This document shows positions 24,301-36,300 of a DNA stretch of 64,000 bases, one piece after another. Both the position numbers and the translations under genes were made by a program. The stretch covers positions 124,001-188,000 of the forward strand of contig NW_027228792.1 in the NCBI RefSeq assembly GCF_019399895.1, given 5' to 3'. The DNA comes from Cardiocondyla obscurior. Taxonomy: Eukaryota > Arthropoda > Insecta > Hymenoptera > Formicidae. Position 1 is the first letter of the stretch; each line of letters starts with the position of its first letter. A model generated the notes under the pieces. It was not told the origin of the DNA. It did not search any database and saw nothing but the letters and a program-made list of their open reading frames with translations.

Positions 24301-27300
24301 TTGTTAATACGTATTTTCTAGTCCAGCAATGATAGCTAGAAGGTCTAAAAGTTGACGATAATAAATTATTTTTTCAGTTTTACAGTGCAGTTTGATTTTA
24401 ATTTTTAGTTTTTTTTAATAAAATTTTTGTTTCTTAATTTACTTTTTATTATTCTTTGTTTATATGGGGCAGTTTGATTTCTTTGTATCTTAAGTTTTAC
24501 ATGAGTTAACAAACGAAATGATTGTTCAAACGAATCAAGATCTACACATATCAATCTCAATGGGTTGAATTAAGATAATTTTGACAGTCGTGAAGAGATG
24601 ACCCCTGCAAAGAGGCCAAACTAACTGTTTGGCACTTGAGATTATCCATGTTTGTACAGTTCTACAAGAGTTTTTAATATTTAAAAAGTAAGTACGTTCC
24701 ATTCCCCCCTTCCCACTACCTCAGGGCGAACCTACGTGTACTTTTGTACGGTTTCATGTGAGTTAACTTCCCAAGCGTTTAAAAATTTACGCATATATAA
24801 TTATGTTAGGTTTAGGTTAAGTTAGGTATAGTTTGGTTAGGTTAAGTTAGATTAGATTAGATTAGGTTAGGTTAGGTTAGGTTAGGTTCTCGACTCAGAC
24901 GCCTTTTCACCGCATGCATTGAACGTGGAGAATTTCCACAAGCGTGGAAAATAGCCAGGCTAGTTTTGCTTAAAAAAGATGGACGCCCGGAGAATCAACC
25001 ATCTGCGTACCGTCCCATTTGCCTTCTTAGTGAAGTGGGCAAACTGTTAGAGCGTGTGATAGCGTCTCGTCTTACGGAACATTTGAGCGAAATTGGACCT
25101 GATTTGGCCAATTGCCAGTTTGGATTTAGAAAAAGCCGCTCAACAATCAATGCTATTGAGCGGGTTAAAACCTATGCGGAAGAAACAACTGCGAGAGGTG
25201 AGGTGTTGATAGCTGTATCTATCGACATCTCGAATGCTTTTAACACTTTACCTTGGGCCAGAATCAGAGAGGCGCTTATACGTCATAATGTTCCGCCTTA
25301 TCTCAGAAATCTATATCGTACCAAGGAAAGTATCAAACGCTGTGTCATAATGTTAAGTGCGGAGTTCCACAGGGGTCGGTTCTTGGGCCGCTCCTGTGGA
25401 ACTTAGGATACAATATAATTCTCGAGGGTGGTTTGCTCCGAGGCGTGGAGTTGGTTTGCTATGCCGACGACACCCTCCTAATGGCTCGTGGTAATAACTG
25501 GGCAGAAGTTCAAGCACTCGCTATAGTAGGAACGTCTCTGCTTGTTCGGCGTATTGAAAGGTTGGGCTTACAAGTAGCTCTCAGTAAATCGGAGGCTATC
25601 GCATTTTATGATTCTCGTAACAAGCCTCCCGCCGATGCGTCCTTGACTATTAATAGAACACGACTTGAGATTAAGTCCAGTATAAAATATCTTGGATTAA
25701 TGCTGGATAGTCAATGGCAATTTGGAGCACATTTTGCTTATGTAGCTCCTAAGGCTATGGCAACGGCTGCTTCTTTAAGTAGATTGCTGCCTAATATAGG
25801 TGGTCCTACCAATGGGGCTCGCCGCCTATATAGTAATGTAATACGCTCTATATGCATGTATGGAGCTCCTATATGGAGCGAAGCCCTTACTGCTAGTAGA
25901 TCCAATAAAGCCATTCTGCACAGGATTCAGAGAGTCATAGCTATTAGAGCAGCAAGAGGATATTCTACAATAGCCTACGATGCGGCTTGTTTGCTGGCCA
26001 AATCACCTCCGTGGGAGATTATCGCAGAGATCTACGCTGACAACTATCGTTGGCGACAAAATCTTCTTCACACCCGTGGTATCGTTCCTACGCTATTAAT
26101 GATGAGGCGTAAAAAACGTAGAGACGAACAACTTATTATTGAGAAATGGAGTGAAAGCCTTGAATCAGCTCGGACTGGTCTTCGAGTAGTAGAGGCCATT
26201 CGGCCCATTTTACAAGACTGGCTTATAACCAATAATGGTCCCATGACGTATCGGCTTACACAAGTACTCTCAGGCCACGGGTGTTTTAAGAGTTATCTGT
26301 GTAGCAGAGCAAAAAGGGAAATAAACGAGCAATGTAGTCATTGCTCTACAGGTGACCAAGATACAGCGCAACATACGCTAGAGTTCTGTTCTGCATGGGC
26401 CTTACAGCGTCACGATCTGACGCGCGTTATTGGTAATAACCTTGAGCTACCGATAGTTGTAAATAAAATGGTTAGCGATAAGGCAAATTGGACGGCAATG
26501 ATAAACTTCTGCGAAGAAATTATCAATCTCAAGGAGATCGCAGAAAGAGAAAGGGAGTCTGATCCGCAGGCCCCTTTATGCCGCAAACATAGAGGAGGTA
26601 GGAGAAGGAGACAATTTAATCTTCTTCCCTAGCCATCTTATACAAAAGGTGTTAATAATATTTAGAGGGCCATGTTCTTGTGGCAATGCGCCTAAAGGTT
26701 AAGCCGTCAGGTAGATGCTCACGCGTTCCCGGCTTTTTTTTTGTAGCGCCAAAGATGGCATATCGTCAGGTTTTAGTGGGTAGTGGGCAGGCAATTTCAG
26801 CCGTAAGTCCCGACCCCCACATAACCTCCTCTTACTAAAATGAAAGGAGGTATCCGTAAAGAGTGGATTTCCTGACGTTAAAAAAAAAAAAAAACAAAAA
26901 GGTTAGGTTAGGTTAGGTTAGGTTAGGTTAGATTGCTCCCCCTCTCGTTGTGCGCCACCTTGTCGTGGTGAGAGGGCTTAAGGGGTCGAATCAACGATCC
27001 GCTGGGGCAGTACCTGGAACTTAGTCCCGGGGAGGGCCCGGCGGGGAGGTTCGATCCTACTAAGAGCGCACAGTACCTCCCTGGCATTGCACTTCGAGTA
27101 CAGCATGTACTCGAGCCGTGGGAGGTACAAGACCTTCAGGGGCCGCGGTGAACAGTCCTTCTCAGGGCTGGGATCCGCGGTATGGAACTTGGCGTTTCCG
27201 AAGGTGTTCCCTGAGCCCGGCGACCACTTTGCCGAGAGGGTGGGTATTATTCCCCCCGAGGTGGTAAGGGATGGCGACCCGGAATTCAAACGCCCGGCCC

Positions 27301-30300
27301 GCCGGGGTCGTTAGGGGATGGTCTAAGACCTCCCTCCGGCAAGGTGTGGGGACTGGGGGGTTATGGGGGAGGGTTTCGGGGGGGGTTTTAAGGGGGTTTT
27401 TTGTTATGTTTTATTGTGTTTGTTTTGTTTTTTATATTTTTTGTTTTTCCCTTTATCTTTCCTTTCCTTCCTTCCTTCCTTCTCCCATTGTTATGCTTTT
27501 CGGAGCTGCGTGGGCGTGCGTGGGGCCGCTCGGACTCATTCCGAGGCGGGGCCCAGTGTTGGTAGAGGGTGCTCCGGGCCGCTCGGACGTATTTCGAGGC
27601 GGGGCCGGACACCCTGGGGTGGTTTCGGACCGCCGTGGGGCCGCTCGGACATATTCCGAGGCGGGGCTCACGGCGTGTCTATTTTTTCTTGGTGGAGTGC
27701 TTGTGTATTTGCGGCTCTTCACGCATTCCTTGTGTGAATGTGTTTTGTGTGAGTGTGTCCCCGGCCGGATTGCCGGTGGATATTTCCTGGAGACTAGTCA
27801 AGGGGGGAGTAGTAGCCCCCCGACCGTGGCCCACGGTGAAGTCAGTACCTGACCTCTGAGGCGTACTACGCGGGTGCATAAGTCCAGGCAGTGCCAATAA
27901 GTCCTGGCAAAGACCGCAAAAAATCTCAAGTTTAACGTGGGAAGTACCGCTCCCGTTGGGCCGTTCGGAGCCAATCCAGGCGTTGAAGCCGGCACATCCA
28001 GGCGGGTGTGCGGAGGGGCGGAAGACTACCGTCCTCTCATAGCCCTTGTTGAGGGGGGTTTGTGTGTGTGCCTTAACAACACAGTGTTGGTGATCAAATG
28101 AGCAGCGCTCGGATTCGTAACGCGTTTGTCATCGGACTGGAGGGGGGTTTATTACCGGAGGAATGTTGGATAGGGCAGGGTTAGCCCGACAAGCTGAATA
28201 GCGGCTTCCACATTCATTATTAGGGCAATTTACTCAGGGACAAGGGGCACCTGCGCTCTGCCCTGCCATGATGGCCGAACTGAGTCAAATTTTACACACA
28301 TATATGGCTTCAAAGAAAATTAAAACTAAAATTACCCAGGAGGAGAAGGGCGACATATCGCCAGAAAAACAAAGTTCTGCTGCCAGCGCAGTAGTCGAAG
28401 GAGGAAAGGTGGACGATAAAAGCAGTTCGCCAAAGAGCGCGGTTTGTGTTAGAGGAAAGTCTTCTAAGGCTGAATGCTCGTACCCGCTCACAAGTGATAC
28501 GGACGGGGAATTTTTTTAAACTTCCTCGTGTCGTGTGTATGAAGGTGGTTAAATCGGCAAAAAAGAGTCAGCAAGACCCGAAAACTAAGCCTAAAGCCGG
28601 GCCAAAAAGTAAAACAAAACAGCCAGCGGATAAATCTGTTCCGTTGGTTTATATCAGACCAGTCGCAGGTTCTCCGCCACCCCAAAACGTAGCAGCAAAA
28701 GGAGAAGGTACTGCGATTACTACACCAACAGCGACGGAAGACGACGAACTTAGATTTTCGCGTTGGTCGTCAGATGTAAACATGGACGATATCAATGATC
28801 CAAAAGAGATAGTTTCCTCAGACGCCTCAATTAGAACGACGGCTTCGGGGGCAGCGAAACGTACTCGCAAAAATTATGATAGGCAATTAAAAGCCTCAAA
28901 GAAAACGATGTGGGAGGATGACTTGTCTACTTCAGAAGACGACGTTGCCTCTAAATATTTGCTAGATGAAAAACCTCAAGCTAAACGAGGTCGCCCTATT
29001 ACAACAGGAAAGGGTGTAGCTTTTTTAGCGATTCAAGAAAAAAGTAGAGAGCTTGAATCCCTCAGAAAAGAAATTGAGGTTATGAAGAAGATAGCTGAGG
29101 GAGGTTATGACCCGGCTGAATTCAAGGGTAAGAAACGTTCGGTAATGGCAGAAAGGTTGGAAGAAGAGTCTGCTGATATGCCTATTCGAGCTCTAATTAC
29201 AGATATCTTACAATCTACTAAGAAAATTGATGAAGTGGCGACAAAGTCGAAAAATTTAAAAGGCGGCTTTATCCGCTCTCTGAGGGAATCCGCCTTAAAG
29301 ATTGAGGTTGGAATAGACGCTATGTCTAAAAAAGTGCTTCCAGGAAATGACGCAAACGACCAGGAAACCGCTCAACTTAGGTCTGAAATCCAAAGATTGG
29401 AGGAAGAGTTGCGACAAGCAAAGGATGCGGCTAAGATGCCTTATCCGCCAAACCCTCGTCTCTCTACATGCGAGAAAGACAGCCCGGTCTTTGAAGCTAT
29501 GGAGATTGAGGCTATTGAAGGTCCCTCCGTAATCCTCCCACCCAGAAATGAGTGGCCAAAGGCAATAAGGCCTGCAATCCAGGGCCAACGAAAAACGCTG
29601 TCGGATGATGAGGACCGTGTGACTAGACAGAGGAGCAAGGATCCCCCCCGCTTCTCTTGTACTAAACAATCTGACAGAGACGTAGAAAGCATTATTGATG
29701 CAAAACTCTCAGTCTTCGCGAGAGTCATCAAAACACAGATGCAAGAAATGTTTGCATCCTTTAAAGAGCAGATAATGCCTCTTACTTCTTTCTCTAATGG
29801 GACTCAAATGAGTGCTCCTCTTGCACCTACCTCAAAAGATGGTAAGATGAGCCATTCGATGTCCAGAAAAGAAAATAGAGAAGCTAGTAAAACAAGAAGA
29901 CGCGAGGCTAGTACTTCAAGTAAGAGAGATGCTAGTGCTTCTAGTAAACGAGAAGCTAGCCGATCCAGGAAATCAAAAAGTTCGAAGACTATTACTTCTT
30001 CTGTTATTGTTTCCCCGGTAGTAAATGAACCTCAACATTCAAATAAGAAGGAACCCCAAATAGTTCAATCTGTAAATAGGTCAGATGCCAAGATAAGAGG
30101 CGGACTAAATACTCAACCCGTTGAAGTGCAATGGACTCAAGTCCTTGGTAGAAAGGCGGCTAGACAAACAAAACAGGCAAATAAAACTGCCGCTCTAGCC
30201 TTGCCCCCCGAATCTTCTACTAAAAAAGCTTCGGGAAATAAAAAAGATAGGAAGGAAAATAAAAAGGCTGCTCAGCCTAATCCCGCTTCTTCTTCCAATA

Positions 30301-33300
30301 AGAAAAGGGAAAGAAATAGAAGACGAGTTCCTAAATCCTCAGCGGTTGTCTTATCGTGCCCTAAGGAAAACATGCCGAAAATTTTAACTGAGGCTAAAGA
30401 AAAAATTAAGTTGTCAGACGTGGGAATTAAAGATAAAGTTAAAACCCGTTTTACGGCTACCGGGGCTTTATTATTCGAAGTCCCGGGAGAAAACAGTTCC
30501 CCCCAGGCAGACGCCTTTGCAAATCGCCTAAATGAACTCATATGTGATAGGGAAGGAGTTCGCGTAAACCGCCCGATCAAAAGAGCGGAAATTAGAGTGC
30601 GCGGTTTAGAGTCTTCGATAACCGTGTCAGAAGTTGTGCGCGCAGTGGCCAGTCAAGGAGAGTGTTTGGGTTCTGATATTCAGGCTGGTGAAATAAAAAG
30701 CTTCCCCGGAGGCCTTGGGAGTCTCTGGATGAGAATCCCACTTGTAGCGGCCAAAAAAGCCACGGAAAAAGGCACACTTGACGTGGGCTGGACACGCGTA
30801 AAGATAAATCTTCTAGAGGCACGTCCCCTTCGCTGTTTTAAGTGTTTACAAAAGGGGCACGTGGCCGGGAGATGCCCTGAGACTGAAGATAGATCCGGCA
30901 GATGCTATAGATGCGGAGAACTAGGGCACTTCGCTAAAGAATGCAGAGCTCCGCCAAAGTGTCCAATTTGTTCTGATCTGAATAGAAGGTCGAATCATGT
31001 ACTTGGCAGCCAACAGTGTACAACGCAAACACGAAGAGGAAAGAGAGATGCTGCGGAAGGAGTTAACGTCAACCCTCCTCCTTTACCTCAGCGAATCAAA
31101 AGGCCAATTGTTAGTCAACAGGCAGACGAAAAGCACATGGAAATTGATCCCCCGGAGGAGGGGTTGGTAGGGTATATGTAAATGGCTTTACGCCTAATAC
31201 AAGCTAACATTGGGCGCTCTCGAGGCGCACAGGACCTGCTCCTGCAAACAATGGCGGAGCACGGTTTTACACTTGCGGTGGTATCTGAGCCGAATTTCGT
31301 TCCACTAGATCATCCATGTTGGACTGGAGATGTCCTCGACTCGGTGGCCATTACGTGGAAATGGAAGCCTGGCGCTTCCTTCATGTGCTCCTTTAAAACA
31401 GGGGCAACACTTTGTTGCAGCTAGATGGGGACGCATTACAGTCGTTGGTGTATATCTCCCACCTTCCGGCACTTTAGTTCAGTTTCAGGATTGGTTGGAT
31501 GGTATGAGTGATTATGTTAGATGTTTACATGGATCACCTGTGTTAATTGCAGGTGATTTCAACGCCTGGAGCCAAAGCTGGGGCTCAGTAAGTACAAACA
31601 CCAGAGGCAATATGGTAGAAAGATGGGCCGCGAGCCTCGATCTGACCCTGTTAAACAGGGGAAATGTCTCTACATGTGTCCGTCCGCAGGGTGAGTCAAT
31701 CATTGACTTAACATGGGCCTCCCCTGCGGCGGCACAAATGGTGTCGAGATGGAAGGTGTCTGAAGACCTAGAACATCTTTCTGACCATAGACACATTATA
31801 GTTCGTATAGACCCCCCCGGTGTAATCTCTCGTCGCCCTAGAACAGAAGAGCGTAGATGGGCAGTCCGTAAGCTGAATGAAGATACATTTCGAGCCTCCA
31901 TTGCAGCTTCACTATTTACAAAAGAAAGTACGAACTCCACTGATAATAACAATCCGGAAAATCAGCTTCAGTGGATCATTGATGTCATCACACAAACCTG
32001 TGATGCATCAATGCCGCGAATTAAACATAAATTTAGAAAGTCTATGTACTGGTGGTCGGACCATATTGCATCGTTACGTAGAGAAACCATCAAAGCGAAT
32101 AGGAAAGTCACTCGTAGCCGTGACAACCAGGTTAAAAGGCTCGAAGCATTAGCTAAATATAAGGAAGCTAAAAAAGTTCTCCGGACTGCGATCCAGAAAG
32201 CTAAGGAAAAGTCTTGGTGTGAGCTAATACAAGATCTTGATGAAGACCCATGGGGCAGAGCTTATAAAATAGTTTGTAAAAAACTAAAGCCTATGGCCCC
32301 ACCGATCTCTGAAATATTAGATCCCCGTTTTTTAGTGGAGGTAATTGATACTCTCTTTCCACTAGATAATCGCGAAAAGGATCGACACAGTCCAGAAGAA
32401 CTTCAATCACTGTTGGACTGGAACGCGGACTGGAATATCAGTGAGGAGGAGTTCTTTGGTGCAATTAAAAGAGGCCTTAAAGGTAATACAGCCCCAGGCC
32501 CGGACGGTATCACAAAAAATATATGAAAACTCGCTATAAAAAATTTACATGGACAGTTATTGCAGCTATTTAACAGCTGTCTTCAGCATGGCTTCTTTCC
32601 GCTCTCATGGAAAAAAGCCAAACTAGTCCTCCTAAGAAAAAAGGGCAAGGCTGAGGATTCCCCCTCGGCATACCGCCCCATATGTTTGCTGGATGAGGCG
32701 GGGAAACTCTTCGAAAGAGTCCTTGTAAACCGCCTCGTCCAGCACCTGGGGAGCGAGAACTCTAATATAAGCCATGCACAATATGGTTTTAGAGCGGGAA
32801 TGTCAACCGTTAACGCAATCATGAAGGTTAGAGAATTCTCCGAAAAATATACCTCACAGGGGGGAGTTGTGTTGGCAACATCTATAGATGTGTCTAACGC
32901 ATTTAATTCCTTACCATGGCAGAGTATTAGAGCGGCATTTGGTAGACATCGCGTCCCTAAATATCTTGTAAATATTTTGTGTAGTTATCTCTCTAATAGG
33001 TGGATCATGTATACCGATCACAGTGGTGACAGGCGAGAAAGAAAATTACAGTGTGGCGTGCCCCAAGGTTCAGTCCTTGGACCATGCTTATGGAACCTGG
33101 GATACGACATTGTGCTTGCTTCTGCGCTTCCCCCTCACAGTAGCATTGTTTGCTACGCAGACGACACATTAATACTGTCTGGGGGAAATGACTGGAAAGA
33201 GGCGCGAACGAGAGGTGAAATAGCTGCGGACTCGGTACTTAGTTCTATCTACAGGTTAGGACTACATGTGGCTTCAGAAAAAACGGAGGTAATTATGTTC

Positions 33301-36300
33301 TCAGGGAAGACTGGAGGCCCCCAACCCCCTCCGTCTACTATGGTCTCAATAGGCACGTCTAGGGTAACAATAGATCAACAACTTAAATATCTTGGTCTAT
33401 TGTTAGACCATAAATGGTCCTTTGGACCTCATTTTAAAGGTATTGCACAGAAGGTTAGGGAGAAATCCCACTCCCTGAGAGGAATATTACCCAACCTAGG
33501 AGGTCCTGGTGGCGCTGCAAGGCGTTTATACGCAAATACAATCCGTTCTATTGCCTTGTACGCTGCGCCCGTATGGGCTAACGACTTAGCCATTAATAAG
33601 AATGGTCAAAGAGAACTTGAGGCCGCGTTTCACTTAGTAGCAACTAGGATGGCTAGGCTATATAGAACAGTAGCTAGACCCGCGGCGGCTCTAATGGCAT
33701 GTCTTCCGCCGATAGACATCACAGCAGTAGAATTCCTCAACACTTATCAAAGCCTGCAATCCGTAAAGGCCAGAGGAATCATACCTTCCGCGAACCAAAA
33801 ATCTCGCATTAGGAAAAAACATAGGAAAACTACCATTGAGCAGTGGAAATTAAGGCTTGCCGCTCCATCAAATTACGGCCAACGCACATTATCTGCGATC
33901 CTTCCGGTTATCGAAGATTGGGTAGATCGTTGAGGTTGGGGAGGAGTTATGTCTTTTTGGACGTCACAAATGATTACAGGTCATGGTTGTTTTGCCGCCT
34001 ATCTCCATAGAATAGGCAAGGAGACACAGGCAATTTGTCATCATTGTAAAGATAACGCAATTGATCATGCCCAACATACTCTTGAAGTATGTTCTGCTTG
34101 GGCATTGGAAAGACAGGCACTTATTGATATTTTTGGTCCAGATTTATCTTTACCAAATATCTTTAAGTTAGCAGTGGACAACGAAGATGTATGGTTGGCT
34201 TTCGTGACATTTTGCAACGTGGTTATGCGTTGCAAAGAAGACAGCGAAAGAGAAAGAGAACGGCAACCTCTAACTGCCGTTAGTACAATAAATAGAAGGC
34301 GTAACAGAGGTAATCCTCGGTATATTAATAATAATAACGGAGCTATACAAGCTACTTCGGCTCAAGCTCCAAGTATAAGAAGTCACACTTTGGTACCTAT
34401 AGTACCAGCGAGCACTCGAGTCTTACGATCACAATCAAGACTCGCAACAAGAGGGCTCACAGGCCAGACACAAAATGGGAGAAATACGGGACTCGCTACC
34501 CCATCCTCTCAATCGCCAGCCTGTGTAGACCACTCTTCGGTGTCCTTGTCCACACAAGGAGCAAGGGCCCATAGATGACGAATACGGGGAGGGTCATCAA
34601 TTTCCCCCTCCCCCGCAGATCACTGACAATTAATCTAGAAGATGTCAACGTGAGACATGCTCCTCCAGCTCAAAGGAGTCTGAGCACCAGAGGCTGACCC
34701 ATTGGCAAATAAGCCAAGATGTTTATATATTATATATGTGCGGAAGAGAGACAAGAAGTTATGCTTCTTGTTTTTTCCTTGTCTCTCTTCATATTCAAAC
34801 GCACTGGGTTAGAGCCCCGACGGGTTTTAGTGGGTAGTGGGCAGGCCTCGAATAGCAAGCCGTAAGACCTGAGCTCCACATACCCCCCCAGTTGATACGA
34901 GGGGGGATGCGTAAAGGCATTTCCCGTCGTTAAAAAAAAAAAAAAAAAAAAGATTAAATATACCCATATTTCTTTGCGTTTTGTGAAAAAGTGATAAAGC
35001 ACAAAGAAGAAAATTAAAGAATGAGAAGAAGACAAATTCCCCTTCCTTCTTCTGATCAATCGGGAAAAGAAGGAGGAGGAAGAGAAAATCATAGTTGCAA
35101 CAGGAGAAGGCAGGCACAGACGCGTCGAGCTGGAAATAGACGAGATGATTCTTCGTCACGTCCGGCCACTCGCGCCATCAGAAGAACACCATCGCCGCCA
35201 TATACAAGAGTTTTGAGGCCTGGTCCTCGTAAACATAAAGACGACAAGAAAGAAGTGTATATAGGGACATCATCCACATCAACTCTTAATTCTCCTTCGT
35301 GCGATCAAGAATCCGTCGCATCCCGTATGTCTGTCTATCAATCAGGTACAGATGAATGGACCAATTAGAAACAAAAAATGATAATCTCGGCAAGGAAAGA
35401 CTTCTTCTGAAAGCATAACTACATGCAATCCGGAGTTGTACCTCCCCTCCTCTCTTCGGAAATAGAAAAATCAATCTTACAAGTTTTTCTTTTACATGAT
35501 TCTAAATAGCTCACTCCTCTAAAGGTTTCGAGCTTATGTATGGAGAGCAGTATTCATTAATGATTCCTGTCAACCACACTGAGAAATTTAAGCAAAGCCC
35601 ATAAACTAAAGGGAAGAAATTGAAAGAAGCAACACTAAAGTTATATGTGTGAAGAAGGAATTTGGGAAGTAATGCCCAGTAAATCCCCACCTTTCATAAT
35701 AAACGCACTAGGCAGATGCTTCGTCGGATTTTAGTGGATAGTGGGCAGGCTAATTAATTAGCCGTTAGTCCTGAGCCCTACATACAACTTTCTTTGTCAC
35801 ACATAAGAAAGGAGATAAGTAAATGGCATTTCCCGACGTAAAAAAAAAAATATACCCATATTCTGCAAGTGGGGACATAGCGACTGCCTCAATTATTCGT
35901 TTCATACAGAATACTGGTCTTTAAGTTGCCATCAATAAACCCAAGCCATGTTTTTCTATGGCAAAACCAGTGGTAAGCCTTCTCTGGCTCAAATAAGTAT
36001 TAGCACATCTCGGGTTGAAATTAAGTCTTGGATTAAATATCTGAACTTAATACTTGACAGCACGTGGTTCTTCGAGTCCCATTTTGCAGAAATTGCGCAG
36101 CAAGTGCAAAAAAGAACAAATTTCCTAAGAGGAATACTTCCAAACATTCGAAGACCGAGTAGAATGGCGAGAAGGCTTTATGCAAACACTATTCGCTCTA
36201 TCGCCTTATACGCTGCACTGGTTTGGGCACAAGAATTAGCGAGCAGTAGAAAAAGTCGGAATAAAATGGATTCAGCATTTTATTTAGTCACGGTATGGAC

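Larger units (their letters stand above)
24889..26899 (+). mobile_element. R1-clade-like non-LTR retrotransposon copy 1, 5' truncated
   Basis: The copy begins inside the reverse transcriptase domain immediately after (TTAGG)n and ends in a poly(A)-type tail (about 26880-26899). A new perfect (GGTTA)n tract follows. The 3' UTR is about 245 bp. The same 3' UTR fold recurs in three further copies downstream. Confidence 0.85.
26932..34951 (+). mobile_element. Near-full-length R1-clade-like non-LTR retrotransposon, copy 2
   Basis: This 8.0-kb unit has a GC-rich 5' UTR (about 1.3 kb), ORF1 with three zinc knuckles, ORF2 with AP endonuclease and reverse transcriptase, a 3' UTR and a poly(A) of about 20. 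It is preceded by (TTAGG)n, as in TRAS/SART-type telomere-targeting R1-clade elements. The 3' flank (AGATTAAATATACCC) is not telomeric, so telomere targeting is only suggested. A possible short duplication AGATT sits at both ends. ORF2 has one frameshift and two in-frame TGA codons, so this copy is not autonomous. Confidence 0.88.

Noticed and set aside
26701..26748. Rho-independent-like terminator (hairpin plus T run) in copy 1 3' UTR
   Set aside because: The organism is a eukaryote; the hairpin is better viewed as part of the element's 3' UTR.
24805..26931. True chromosome end because of TTAGG repeats
   Set aside because: Tracts are short (30-85 bp), degenerate, and surrounded on both sides by exons of one gene, so they are interstitial.
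27271..27897. Overlapping frames up to 193 codons on both strands
   Set aside because: They fall in the GC-rich 5' UTR of the R1-like element with hairpin repeats; proline/arginine or glycine-rich translations are composition effects.
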